The position numbers and the translations under genes were made by a program. From Dechloromonas sp. UBA6271 (GTDB lineage: Bacteria > Pseudomonadota > Gammaproteobacteria > Burkholderiales > Rhodocyclaceae), in the NCBI GenBank assembly GCA_002440665.1, contig DJUX01000004.1:124001-188000 (forward strand): DNA of 64,000 nt. The letters run 5' to 3'. The notes beneath the pieces were generated by a model that ran no database searches, had not been told where the DNA came from, and saw nothing but the letters and a program-made list of their open reading frames with translations. Shown here piece after piece: positions 24,264-33,653 of the stretch. Each line of letters starts with the position of its first letter. Within the stretch, counting starts at the first letter, position 1.

Positions 24264-25223
24264 TCAGTTCCCCGCAACGATGCTCATGACGGCCATGCGC
24301 ACGGCAATGCCGAAGGTGACCTGGGGCAGGATGACGGCCTGCGAGCCGTCGGCCACCGCCGAATGGATTTCGACGCCGCGGTTCATCGGCCCCGGGTGCA
24401 TGACGATGGCGTCCGGCCTGGCGAGCGCCAGCTTTTGCGGCGTCAGGCCGTAGTGGCGGAAATACTCGCCGGCCGACGGCAGCAGGGCGCCGGTCATGCG
24501 TTCGTTCTGCAGGCGCAGCATGATGATCACGTCGACGTCCTTGAGTCCCTCCTCCATGTCGTGGAAAACATGGACGCCAAGCTTGTCGAGATGCTTGGGC
24601 AACAGTGTCTCCGGCCCGATGGCGCGGACTTCCGGCACACCGAGCGTAGTCAGCGCATGGATGTCGGAACGGGCGACGCGTGAATGCAGGATGTCGCCGA
24701 CGATGGCAACGCGCAGTTGCGTGAAGTCCTTCTTGTAATGACGGATCGTATACATGTCGAGCAGGCCCTGCGTCGGGTGGGCATGCCGCCCGTCACCGGC
24801 GTTAACCACATGCACGTCGTCGCGCCCGATATTCTGCAGGTGCTCGGCAATCAGATAAGGCGCGCCGCTCGACGCATGGCGAACAACGAACAGGTTGGCG
24901 TGCATGGCGCACAGGTTGTCGATGGTATCGAGCAGGGTCTCGCCCTTGCTGGCCGACGACTTGTTGATGTCGAGATTGATGACATCGGCGGACAGGCGCT
25001 TGGCGGCGATCTCGAAGGTGGTGCGGGTGCGTGTCGAGTTCTCGAAGAACAGGTTGAAAACGCTCTTGCCACGCAGCAACGGCACCTTCTTGACCTCGCG
25101 CGCCGAGACTTCCATGAAGGAGGCCGCGGTATCGAGAATCTGGGTCAGGATGCGCTGCGGCAAACCCTCGATGGAGAGCAGGTGGATCAGTTCGCCATCC
25201 TTGTTCAGTTGCGGGTTATGCAT
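24264..25223 (-). CDS. pyrB: Aspartate carbamoyltransferase catalytic subunit
   Basis: A 319-residue ATCase: carbamoyl phosphate plus aspartate gives carbamoyl aspartate, the first committed pyrimidine step. The carbamoyl phosphate site FFENSTRTRTTFEIAAKRL, the SSASKGETLLDT loop, and the C-terminal part VMHPGPMNRGVEI are all visible. The N-terminal extension MHNPQLNKDGELIHLLSIEG matches the type that associates with a DHOase-like partner. It overlaps the pyrR end by 8 bases and precedes the pyrC-like gene. Confidence 0.95.
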   Translation of the reverse strand: MHNPQLNKDGELIHLLSIEGLPQRILTQILDTAASFMEVSAREVKKVPLLRGKSVFNLFFENSTRTRTTFEIAAKRLSADVINLDINKSSASKGETLLDTIDNLCAMHANLFVVRHASSGAPYLIAEHLQNIGRDDVHVVNAGDGRHAHPTQGLLDMYTIRHYKKDFTQLRVAIVGDILHSRVARSDIHALTTLGVPEVRAIGPETLLPKHLDKLGVHVFHDMEEGLKDVDVIIMLRLQNERMTGALLPSAGEYFRHYGLTPQKLALARPDAIVMHPGPMNRGVEIHSAVADGSQAVILPQVTFGIAVRMAVMSIVAGN

Positions 25224-25725
25224 GTTCCAGCCTCCAGGCGAGTCGGCCGTCGTCCTGCTTGCCGAGCACCAGGCTCTGGCCGTCCTGCAGGTGGACATCC
25301 CAGACGCAGTAGGTCGCCCCGATCGGCAGCTCGCGTCCGCCGCGGTCCGCCAGCACCGCCATGGCGACCGACGCCGGGCGCCCGTAGTCGAACAGCTCGT
25401 TGATCGCCGCGCGCGTCGTGCGGCCGGTGAACAGCACGTCGTCGACCAGGATGATGTGACGCCCCTCGACATCGAACGGGATCACCGTCGGTTTGACCTG
25501 CGGGTGCAGGCCCTTCTCGGCAAAATCGTCGCGGTAGAAGGAAACATCGATCAGGCCGATATCTTCCGGCAAACCGAGCAGCTCCTTCAGGCGTTCGGCG
25601 ATCCAGGCGCCGCCACTGTAGATGCCGAGCAGCGCCGGCTGATGATGCAGTTGGGAACGAATCAGGTCGGCCAGCTGGCGACACTGCGCCTCGGCGTCAG
25701 GCAAAGGGTTGGGCAGGGGTGACAT
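25216..25725 (-). CDS. pyrR: PyrR family phosphoribosyltransferase
   Basis: A 169-residue PRTase. The PRPP loop is HIILVDDVLFTGRTTRAAINEL; other marks are GIYSGGAWIAERL and VSFYRDDF. In Gram-positives PyrR binds RNA attenuators and has uracil PRTase activity; in proteobacteria beside pyrB-pyrC' it is thought to be a regulator. No antiterminator was recognised upstream, which lies within ruvX. The start MSPLPNPLPDAEAQ at 25725 overlaps the ruvX end by 29 bases, so translation is coupled. Confidence 0.9.
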   Translation of the reverse strand: MSPLPNPLPDAEAQCRQLADLIRSQLHHQPALLGIYSGGAWIAERLKELLGLPEDIGLIDVSFYRDDFAEKGLHPQVKPTVIPFDVEGRHIILVDDVLFTGRTTRAAINELFDYGRPASVAMAVLADRGGRELPIGATYCVWDVHLQDGQSLVLGKQDDGRLAWRLEHA

Positions 25726-26143
25726 GGTGCGGGCTTTCGAACCAGGTTTGAAGGATGAGTTGAGCGGCCACCGCATCGAGCAGCGGCTTGGCGGATTTGC
25801 TGTTGCGGCCGGTTTCGCGCAGCCGCGCTTCGGCGTCGAGCGAGGTCAGACGTTCGTCGGCAAAGCCAACCGGCAGGTTGAAGCGGCGCTGCAGACGCTC
25901 GCCGAACTTTTGCGCCAGACGCGTTATGTCATGCGGCGTGCCGTCGGCGTGGGTCGGCAAACCGACCACCAGTTGCACCGGCCGCCACTCAGCGACCAGC
26001 TTGCCGATGGCGGCGAAGCGGTCATCGTTCGATTCGGCGTGGATCACGGTTAGTGGATGAGCACTGCCGAGCAGCGTTTCACCGGTAGCGACGCCGATGC
26101 GTTTTTCACCGAAATCGAACGCGAGCACCGTGCCCTCAGGCAT
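25697..26143 (-). CDS. ruvX: Putative pre-16S rRNA nuclease / Holliday junction resolvase-like RuvX (YqgF)
   Basis: A 148-residue RNase H-fold protein. The first acidic strand is MPEGTVLAFDFGEKRIGVATG, then VVGLPTHADG and FADERLTSLDAEARLRE, and the last Asp in LLDAVAAQLIL. YqgF is essential in many bacteria and matures the 16S rRNA 5' end. The start at 26143 overlaps the yqgE stop by 8 bases; the longer start at 26182 would add residues outside the fold. Confidence 0.92.
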   Translation of the reverse strand: MPEGTVLAFDFGEKRIGVATGETLLGSAHPLTVIHAESNDDRFAAIGKLVAEWRPVQLVVGLPTHADGTPHDITRLAQKFGERLQRRFNLPVGFADERLTSLDAEARLRETGRNSKSAKPLLDAVAAQLILQTWFESPHHVTPAQPFA

Positions 26144-26696
26144 GCCCGGCGACGTCGGAAAGCTGGGTGAAGCTGATGCCAAGTTTCTGCATCGCCGCCG
26201 CCAGACGTTCCTCCGGCGGCATGTCGAAGAGGATGCTGGCCTTCGCCGGCACCGTCAGCCATGAATTCTGCGCCAGCTCGTCTTCCAGTTGGCCGGCATC
26301 CCAGCCGGCGTAGCCGAGGGTGACCAGGATTTCGGCTGGCAGGCCGGCACTGCCGACCGACGCCAGCACATCGCGCGAACTGGTCAGGCCGATTTCGCTG
26401 TTGATCGCCAGTGTTGATTGCCATTGACCGATCGGCCGATGCAGTACGAAGCCGCGGTCAAGCTGGACCGGGCCGCCAAAATAGACCGGCAGGTTGGCCA
26501 GGTTCTCGGCATCGAGCTTGATGTCGATCTTGTCGAACAGGCCCGCCAGATTCATGTCGATCGGCCGGTTGACGATAATCCCCAGCGCGCCGTTGTCGTT
26601 GTGTTCGCAAATATAGACGAGGGCGTGGGAAAAATACGGGTCTTCCAGGGTCGGCATGGCGATCAGGAAGTTATCGGTGAGGTTGACGCTGTCCAT
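26136..26696 (-). CDS. yqgE: YqgE/AlgH family protein
   Basis: A 186-residue protein typical of the UPF0301 family: NLTDNFLIAMPTLEDPYFSHALVYICEHNDNGALG at the N-terminus (block spans residues 5-39), NRPIDMNL, GGPVQLDRGFVLH, and GYAGWDAGQLEDELAQNSWL. Molecular function is unknown; the name AlgH comes from Pseudomonas alginate regulation. It heads the coupled yqgE-ruvX-pyrR-pyrB-pyrC' run and is divergent from the photolyase with about 37 bases between starts. Confidence 0.92.
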   Translation of the reverse strand: MDSVNLTDNFLIAMPTLEDPYFSHALVYICEHNDNGALGIIVNRPIDMNLAGLFDKIDIKLDAENLANLPVYFGGPVQLDRGFVLHRPIGQWQSTLAINSEIGLTSSRDVLASVGSAGLPAEILVTLGYAGWDAGQLEDELAQNSWLTVPAKASILFDMPPEERLAAAMQKLGISFTQLSDVAGHA

Positions 26697-26733
26697 GCTG
26701 GAATTTTAATCGTCGGCGGGGTACAAACCAACC

Positions 26734-28152
26734 ATGATTCTCGAAAAAGCCCTCGTCTGGTTCCGCCGCGACCTGCGCGACCATGACCACGCCGCCCTGA
26801 GCGCGGCCCTTGCCGAGGCGCGACAGGTGTATTGCGCCTTCGTTTTCGACCGCGACATCCTGGAGGCGCTGCCAGCGAAACATGATCGCCGTGTGCATTT
26901 CATCCATGAATCGCTGGTCGAACTGGATGTCGCGCTGCGCGCCAAAGGCGGCGGGCTGATCGTTCGCTACGGCCGGGCCGTCGACGAGATTCCCGAACTG
27001 GCAAAAAAGCTGGGCGTAGCGGCAGTCCTTGCCAATCGCGACTACGAGCCTTACGCCAAACAGCGCGACAATACCGTTGCCGGAACGCTGAAAGCTGCCG
27101 GAATTGTATTTCACGCCTGCAAGGACCAGGCAATCTTCGATGGCGACGAGGTGCTGACCCAGGCCGGAAAACCTTTCTCGGTGTTTACCCCGTACAAAAA
27201 TGCCTGGCTGAAGCGGTTGACCGCAGCAGACAGCGCCAAATGGCCGTGCAACGGCAGCTTCAGCGGCGGCGAGTTGGCTGGGGTGCCTGCTCTAGACGAC
27301 ATCGGCTTTGTTGCCACCAATCTCGCCGAGTTGAATATCAGCCCCGGCATGTCCGGCGCCCGCCAGTTGTGGGATGAGTTCCGCCGCGGGCGCATCACGC
27401 GCTACGGCGCCCTGCGCGACTTCCCGGCGATCAAGGGCGTTTCCTACCTCTCGGTGCACCTCCGCTTCGGCACGATCTCGATTCGCGAACTGGTCCGCGC
27501 TGCCCTCGCCAGCGAAGCCGACACCTGGCTCAACGAGCTGATCTGGCGCGACTTCTATTTCATGATTCTCGACCATTTTCCGCGTGTCGCCGGCCATGCC
27601 TTCAAGCCGGAATACGATGCGATCCAATGGAAAAACTGGCCTGAAGGTTTCGCTGCCTGGTGCGAGGGGCGGACCGGCTACCCGCTCGTCGATGCCGCGA
27701 TGCGTCAGCTGAATCACTGCGGCTGGATGCACAACCGCCTGCGCATGGTCGTCGCCTCATTCCTGTGCAAGGATCTCGGCATCGACTGGCGACTCGGTGA
27801 AAAATATTTCACCGAACAGCTCAACGATTTCGATCTCTCGGCCAACAACGGCGGCTGGCAGTGGGCAGCTTCGAGCGGCTGCGATGCCCAGCCTTACTTC
27901 CGCATCTTCAATCCGGTCACGCAGTCCGAAAAATTCGATGCCGAGGGCAAGTTCATTCGCCGCTACGTGCCTGAGCTGGGCAGGGTGTCGAACAAATATA
28001 TCCATGCTCCCTGGCAGATGGGGCGGCTGGAGCAGGAAGCGGTGGGTACGGTGATCGGCCGCGACTACCCGGCGCCGATCGTCGATCATGCGCAGGCCAG
28101 AGCCGAGACCCTGGCCCGTTACGCAATTGTCAAAAAGCCTGTTTCGCCTTGA
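26734..28152 (+). CDS. phrB: Deoxyribodipyrimidine photolyase
   Basis: A 472-residue CPD photolyase, class I. The N-terminal antenna domain starts LVWFRRDLRDHDHAALS; the FAD domain holds WLNELIWRDFYFMIL, TGYPLVDAAMRQL, GWMHNRLRMVVASFLCKDLGIDW (motif split by position 330-352) and NNGGWQWAASSGCDAQPYFRIFNP. The electron-relay and substrate Trp residues are in place. It uses blue light to split cyclobutane pyrimidine dimers. Its 3' end overlaps the chpA end by 23 bases in convergent orientation. Confidence 0.94.
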   Translation: MILEKALVWFRRDLRDHDHAALSAALAEARQVYCAFVFDRDILEALPAKHDRRVHFIHESLVELDVALRAKGGGLIVRYGRAVDEIPELAKKLGVAAVLANRDYEPYAKQRDNTVAGTLKAAGIVFHACKDQAIFDGDEVLTQAGKPFSVFTPYKNAWLKRLTAADSAKWPCNGSFSGGELAGVPALDDIGFVATNLAELNISPGMSGARQLWDEFRRGRITRYGALRDFPAIKGVSYLSVHLRFGTISIRELVRAALASEADTWLNELIWRDFYFMILDHFPRVAGHAFKPEYDAIQWKNWPEGFAAWCEGRTGYPLVDAAMRQLNHCGWMHNRLRMVVASFLCKDLGIDWRLGEKYFTEQLNDFDLSANNGGWQWAASSGCDAQPYFRIFNPVTQSEKFDAEGKFIRRYVPELGRVSNKYIHAPWQMGRLEQEAVGTVIGRDYPAPIVDHAQARAETLARYAIVKKPVSP

Positions 28153-31100
28153 TGTAGCCGGCAATCAGCCCCAGCAGTTCGTCCTCGTTGTAAGGCTTGC
28201 CGAGGTAATGGCTGGCACCGATTTCAAATGCATGGTTGCGATGCTTGTCGGCCATACGCGAGGTGATCATGATCACCGGCAAGCCCGCGAGCCGCTTGTC
28301 GGCGCGGATGTTGCGCACCAGATCGAAGCCGTCCATGCGCGGCATTTCGATATCGGAAAGCACGACATCGGGGACCACTTCGAGCAACTGCTCCAGCGCA
28401 TCGACGCCATCCTTGGCCAGGATGACCTGATAACCTTCGCGCGTCAGCAGGCGGCTGGTGATCTTGCGCACGGTCAGCGAATCGTCGACCACCATCACCG
28501 TAGGCAACGCAGCGACGGCTGTCGTAACCGGTGCTACCACGCTCGGGATCGCATTCTGGACACTGACCAGCGGAGCCCGGCTGGCGAGCGCCACGGGATT
28601 GAGGATCAGTACGACCTGGCCATCGCCGAGCACTGTGGCGCCGGCAATACCGACCACCCGCGACAGTTGGGCGCCGATATTCTTGACGACGACTTCCTGA
28701 TTGCCCCGAAGTTCGTCGACCTGAACCGCGACACGTTGCGAACCGGAACGCAGCAAGAGAATCCAGTAACGGCGCTGCGCTTCGGGAACGGCCCCGGCAT
28801 CGCCGAGAAGATGCGGCAGGAAATGGAAGGGATAGCGGTTGCCCATCCATTCCACCTCGCCGCGCTGGCGCAGTTCGGAAAGCGGCGCTTCCTTGAGCTC
28901 CAGAACCTGCTCGATCATTGTCGACGGCACGGCATACATTTGCGTACCGACACGCAGCAGCAGGGTCTGGGTAACAGCCAGGGTCAGCGGCAGGTAGAGG
29001 CGGAAAGTCGTCCCCCGGCCAAGCTGCGACAGGATTTCGATGCGCCCGCCGAGTTCGCTGACTTCGGTCTTGACAACGTCCATGCCGACGCCGCGACCGG
29101 CCAACTGACTGACTTCACCGGCGGTCGAGAAACCCGGACGGAAGATCAGGTCATAGAGCAGCGCTTCGTCCGCCTGCTCGCCCGGCATCAGCAGGCCGAG
29201 TGCCTCGGCGCGGGCGCGAATGCGCTCGCCGTCGAGCCCGCGACCGTCGTCTGCCATCGAAAGGATGATTTCATTGCCTTCCTGGGCCAGCGAAACGGTG
29301 ATTTCGCCGATTTCCGACTTGCCGGTGACCTGCCGCTCGTCGCGCGTTTCGATGCCGTGGGCCACGGCATTGCGCAGCATGTGTTCGAGCGGCGCCATCA
29401 TCTTGTCGAGCACCGAACGGTCCAATTCGACCTGGCCGCCGACGATGTCGAAGTTGGCCCGCTTGCCGAGTTCTTTCGCCGTCTGGCGGACGATGCGGAA
29501 CAGACGCTCGGCCTGGCTGGCGAACGGCATCATGCGCACGCCCATCAGTTCCTGCTGCAGGCCGCGGTTGAGGCGGGCCTGGGCGATGATCGCCGCGTTA
29601 GCGTCATCCAGGTTCTTGAGCAGGCTCTGTTGCACGGTCGCGACGTCGTTGACCGACTCGGCCATGAAGCGCGTCAGTTCCTGGAAGCGGGTGAAACGGT
29701 CAAGTTCGAGCGGGTCGAAATCGGCCTGGCCGTCGTGCGCCTGCGCAACACGGGCCTGGATCTGGCCTTCGGCCTGAATTTCGATTTCGCGCAACTGGCG
29801 GCGCAGACGAATCACGTTCTCGGTCAGATCGAGCAGCGAGCCCTTGAGGCTGCGCATTTCACCTTCGATCCGCGCCCGGGCGATGGATAGTTCGCCCGCC
29901 TCGTTGACCAGGCGGTCAATCAGGTCGGCGCGGACGCGCAGGGTAGCGCGATGGGCGCCCGTCTCGGCATCGTGGTCACGTTCGACCTCCAGCGGCACGG
30001 CAACCGTCGAAGCCGTCGCCACCGCGGCTTCGCCCGCCGCCGCCACGATCGGCTCGGGAATCCCGGCTTCGCCACGACGCAGGCGCTCGGTGGCCTGGGC
30101 CAGCGTATCGCAACCACTTTCGATTTCATCGATGAAAGCTGGCGTCGCACTGCCGGCACGCAGGATATCCTCGACACGAGACTCCAGCAGGTGGGTGAAC
30201 TCGCCGAGGTTCATCGCACCGGCCATCCGGGCGTTGCCCTTGAACGTATGAAGCAGGCGCGCGATGGCGTGCGGCTGGGAATCGCTGTCCAGGTCGCCCC
30301 GCCAGAGGCGCAGCTGTACGGTCAGTTCGCGCAGCTGATCCTGGGCTTCTTCGAGGAAGATCGGCAGCAACTGCTCGTCGAGCTCGTCCTGCAACCGCGA
30401 CACGACAGGCAGAGGGGCCGCGGCAGCAGCCTCGACCGTCGGCACGACAGGCTCAGGCACCACCGATACCTCGTCGACGAACGGGGTCTCTGACCAGGAT
30501 GGGACAATTTCGGGTTCTGGCGCAACGAGGAATATTTCCTCGAGGGCGGAAATCAGCTGGATCTGCTCCTCCGGCGCTTCCTGTCTGGCCAGCCCGGCAA
30601 ACATGGCTTCCAGAGTAATGATGGCTTGGCGGACTGTTTCCAGTCCTTCAATACTGTCTGGCCGACCGGAGTTGTCACGGCGCATAAGCGCGTGCTCGAG
30701 CGCAAGCGCGAGGCGGTTCAGCGGCATCAAGCCGACGGTCGCGGCGATACCGCCCAGCGTATGGGCGGCACGCGTCATTTCGAAGGAGGTCGATAGCTGA
30801 GGACTGGCCTCGAGGTCCGCATAGGCATCAATCAGCGTCTGCAGATGACCGCGCGCTTCGTCGCTGAAGATGTCGTAGAGAGTCGGAGCCGCGGGAATTG
30901 CCGGAATCTCGGCAATTTCTGGGGTCGACCGCAACCATTCGTCTTGCGGCGCCGGCTGGTCGGTAAATACCTGTACAGTATCGTCCCAGGGCATCTGCAC
31001 GGCTGGCGGCTCGACTGTCTCCGGCGGCAGGCTTTCTGCCGGCGCCGGCGGCTCTGCAGACCAATCGAACAGAACTTCTTCCGCGCTTGGCGGCACGTAC

Positions 31101-33634
31101 TCCGGCGGCGCCTCCGCCGGCATGGCGGGCGCTGGCGTTTCCCAGCCGGTATCGAGCGGCAGATCGAGAACGACTGACGGCGCCTCGTCGGCCACCGCGG
31201 CCGGCAGTTCCACCTGCTGCACCGGCGTAGCATCGAGGGACTGGACGACTGCCGAGGCCTCCTGGCTACGCAACAGTTCGCACATGGCGACCAGCGTCGT
31301 CGGATCCGGGATCGCGCCGCCGCCCTGCTCGAGAGCGTTGACCCAGCGCGAGAACAGGGCGTGGGCTTCGGCAATCAGCACCAGCAGGTCGGAGGAGACT
31401 GCCATGTCCTGGCGCAACCACATGTTCAGGGTCTGCTCCAGGGCCCAGGCAGTTTCGCCCATGTCGTTGAGGCCGACCATGCGGCCACTGCCCTTGAGCG
31501 TGTGGGCCGAGCGACGAATCGTCGTCAGGGCCTCGACATTGCTGCGATCGCCGGCGAGCACGGCGGACTGCTCACCGATGCTGGCCAGGACCTCGTGCGC
31601 CTCTTCGAGGAAGATCCCCAGCAATTCGGCATCGATTGCCTCGTGGCTCGATTGCGCCAGTTCCAGCGTCTGCGGCGAAGGCGCCAACGCTTCCGGCTGC
31701 TGCCACGAAGCAGGTGCGGCGATCTCGGGCTGCCATGCCTCGTTGCCGGTTTCGAAAGTCAGGATGGTGTCCGCCATGTCGCCGAGCGGCGGGCTGTAAA
31801 CGGGCTCTTCGCGGAAAACGAATTCTTGTGGCGTCTCCCTGAATTCCTCGAAGAACACCTGCGTTTCCTGCCCAGGCTGTTCGACCGGAATCTCAACACT
31901 TGGCGCCGCTAACGGTTCCGCCTCCGCCGCCTGCACCGCGCTTGCCGGTGCACCCTGCAGGCGGCGGACAAACGCGTCATAGTCGGTTTCACCGTTCTGC
32001 AGGGCATCGACGAAGAAGCCGAGCAGCGACAACTGTTGTGCCACTGCTTCGAAATCATCGGCAACCGGTGCGTAGCCCGGCTGCGCAAATTGCTGGATGC
32101 GGGCGCCACAACCCTGCAACAGGGAAACGGCACCAAAGTGGCCGAGCATGGTCAGGGCGCCGGCGATCTGCTTGACCGGCCCATCCAGCGCCGCCAAGTC
32201 ATGACCCTTTTCAGGATTGCGGAAGAAACCGTCAAGCGACTGCTCGACCTGCGCCAGATTGTTCTGGATTTCCCGTGCAACCTGACCGACCAGCAGTTTT
32301 TCCTGGGCGCGCCGGGTCATTTCGTCGAGCAGCGGCAGTTCTTCATTGCCGCCAGCCGGCTTGCCGGCGATACAGGCGTACAGACGGGCGACCATAAGGT
32401 CGACCTGCTGCGCAAAATCCATCCCGAGGCGACGGAAATTCTCCTGGGCATTCTGCAGCAGCAGAATGGCGGTCGCGACTTCCATCGCCACCGCATCGTT
32501 GTGGCGCCGTGGATCCTCGGCAAGCCAGGCGGCCAGCGCGGCGAAACTCTGCCCCAGTCGCTTGAGATCGGTATGTCCGATTTCATTGGTCAGCGCCGCG
32601 CAGCTTTGCGCGTGCTGATCGAAAGCCGGCAGGGCCGAGGCGCTGCCGGTGCAGAACTTGTTCCACAGCTCTTCGGTACCCGCAAGCGTATCGCGCAGGC
32701 GGCGCAGCGCAATCTCCTGCGGCACGTTGGCTTCGCGCTCGGCGACACTGGCCGGCATCAGGGCTGGCAGGCCGAACACCGATTGCACTTCGGCAACCAG
32801 CATGCTGGAATTGGCCGGCGCCTTGGCCACGGCGTAGAGAACGTCGCGCATCATGCGTTCAGCGATGGTGTGCGATCCTTCCAGCAGGCGACGAATCTGC
32901 GTGTCGATGCGGGCCAGCAACTGTCGGGATTCGGTATCTGCCTCGCCTTGTCGATCGAACAGCGATTCGATGAAAGCCAGCGCCGCCCACCAGAACGAAC
33001 GCGTTGCCGGGGCTTCCTGAGTCGCTTCGATATTGTCCAACGCCGCCCGCATGTTTTCGAGGGCGACGTGCGGCTCGGTCGTATGCTGCATCCAGGCCAG
33101 CAAGCCCCTCTGGAAACGTGCCCGCTCCGATTTGAGCAGGGTATGCAACTGTTCAGCCGAGAGCGGGGCAACCGGCACGGCCCGCTTCGTCGGGCGCAGC
33201 GAAAGGTCGGGATAGAACAGGTCGGTCGGACTGCACGCTCCCTGCCCACGCGCCGCCGCCAGTGCCTGATAGGCAGGCAGCAGACGCAACGGCTGGTTCG
33301 GCTCGCCGGCAACCAGATCGTCCAGATACTTGCCGAGAGCCGCCATGGCTTGTGTCAGCGTCGCCACAATCTCGGCTGTCAGTTGCAGGCGCCGCTCCTC
33401 CAGCGCGCTGAGCAGCGCCTCGAGGGATTCGGTCACCTGCGTCACGCCGTCGAGTCCGACGATGGACAAGGCACCATGGACCTGATGGACATGGGTGCGG
33501 CAGAACCTGAGTTGCGCCGCCTCGCCACTCAACTCATGCTGGCCGAGAGCTTCCGTGGCACGCGCGAGCGCCAGGTCGATCTCCCCCTTGACCCAGGTCA
33601 GCGGACCCAGGTCGAATTCGGTTGCCGCGTTCAT
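28130..33634 (-). CDS. chpA: Hybrid chemotaxis kinase ChpA/PilL of the type IV pilus system
   Basis: An 1834-residue multi-domain kinase. From the N-terminus: a PilL-type helical region with degenerate phosphotransfer units; an Hpt with AHTLKGSGRMVGL (about residue 711); one with AHTLGGIAATVGL (about 957), where the conserved Lys is Gly; one with LHTFKGNARMAG (about 1133); CheA dimerisation (about 1243 on, DRLVNEAGELS); HATPase with HMLRNAVAHGIE (about 1425) and DDGRGLDGE; a CheW domain; and a C-terminal receiver with Asp in VVLSDIEMPRMDG (about 1761). ChpA senses surface signals through PilJ and phosphorylates PilG and PilH, tuning pilus extension and cAMP. The start at 33634 is 19 bases after pilJ. 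Last gene of the cluster. Confidence 0.93.
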   Translation of the reverse strand: MNAATEFDLGPLTWVKGEIDLALARATEALGQHELSGEAAQLRFCRTHVHQVHGALSIVGLDGVTQVTESLEALLSALEERRLQLTAEIVATLTQAMAALGKYLDDLVAGEPNQPLRLLPAYQALAAARGQGACSPTDLFYPDLSLRPTKRAVPVAPLSAEQLHTLLKSERARFQRGLLAWMQHTTEPHVALENMRAALDNIEATQEAPATRSFWWAALAFIESLFDRQGEADTESRQLLARIDTQIRRLLEGSHTIAERMMRDVLYAVAKAPANSSMLVAEVQSVFGLPALMPASVAEREANVPQEIALRRLRDTLAGTEELWNKFCTGSASALPAFDQHAQSCAALTNEIGHTDLKRLGQSFAALAAWLAEDPRRHNDAVAMEVATAILLLQNAQENFRRLGMDFAQQVDLMVARLYACIAGKPAGGNEELPLLDEMTRRAQEKLLVGQVAREIQNNLAQVEQSLDGFFRNPEKGHDLAALDGPVKQIAGALTMLGHFGAVSLLQGCGARIQQFAQPGYAPVADDFEAVAQQLSLLGFFVDALQNGETDYDAFVRRLQGAPASAVQAAEAEPLAAPSVEIPVEQPGQETQVFFEEFRETPQEFVFREEPVYSPPLGDMADTILTFETGNEAWQPEIAAPASWQQPEALAPSPQTLELAQSSHEAIDAELLGIFLEEAHEVLASIGEQSAVLAGDRSNVEALTTIRRSAHTLKGSGRMVGLNDMGETAWALEQTLNMWLRQDMAVSSDLLVLIAEAHALFSRWVNALEQGGGAIPDPTTLVAMCELLRSQEASAVVQSLDATPVQQVELPAAVADEAPSVVLDLPLDTGWETPAPAMPAEAPPEYVPPSAEEVLFDWSAEPPAPAESLPPETVEPPAVQMPWDDTVQVFTDQPAPQDEWLRSTPEIAEIPAIPAAPTLYDIFSDEARGHLQTLIDAYADLEASPQLSTSFEMTRAAHTLGGIAATVGLMPLNRLALALEHALMRRDNSGRPDSIEGLETVRQAIITLEAMFAGLARQEAPEEQIQLISALEEIFLVAPEPEIVPSWSETPFVDEVSVVPEPVVPTVEAAAAAPLPVVSRLQDELDEQLLPIFLEEAQDQLRELTVQLRLWRGDLDSDSQPHAIARLLHTFKGNARMAGAMNLGEFTHLLESRVEDILRAGSATPAFIDEIESGCDTLAQATERLRRGEAGIPEPIVAAAGEAAVATASTVAVPLEVERDHDAETGAHRATLRVRADLIDRLVNEAGELSIARARIEGEMRSLKGSLLDLTENVIRLRRQLREIEIQAEGQIQARVAQAHDGQADFDPLELDRFTRFQELTRFMAESVNDVATVQQSLLKNLDDANAAIIAQARLNRGLQQELMGVRMMPFASQAERLFRIVRQTAKELGKRANFDIVGGQVELDRSVLDKMMAPLEHMLRNAVAHGIETRDERQVTGKSEIGEITVSLAQEGNEIILSMADDGRGLDGERIRARAEALGLLMPGEQADEALLYDLIFRPGFSTAGEVSQLAGRGVGMDVVKTEVSELGGRIEILSQLGRGTTFRLYLPLTLAVTQTLLLRVGTQMYAVPSTMIEQVLELKEAPLSELRQRGEVEWMGNRYPFHFLPHLLGDAGAVPEAQRRYWILLLRSGSQRVAVQVDELRGNQEVVVKNIGAQLSRVVGIAGATVLGDGQVVLILNPVALASRAPLVSVQNAIPSVVAPVTTAVAALPTVMVVDDSLTVRKITSRLLTREGYQVILAKDGVDALEQLLEVVPDVVLSDIEMPRMDGFDLVRNIRADKRLAGLPVIMITSRMADKHRNHAFEIGASHYLGKPYNEDELLGLIAGYIKAKQAF

Positions 33635-33653
33635 AGTCTCTCGCGAATCCCGC

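Noticed and set aside
28088..29890. Long open frame on the plus strand inside chpA
   Set aside because: It is antisense to the HATPase, CheW and receiver regions of chpA, which have strong motifs. High GC makes long antisense frames common, and the translation shows no domain.
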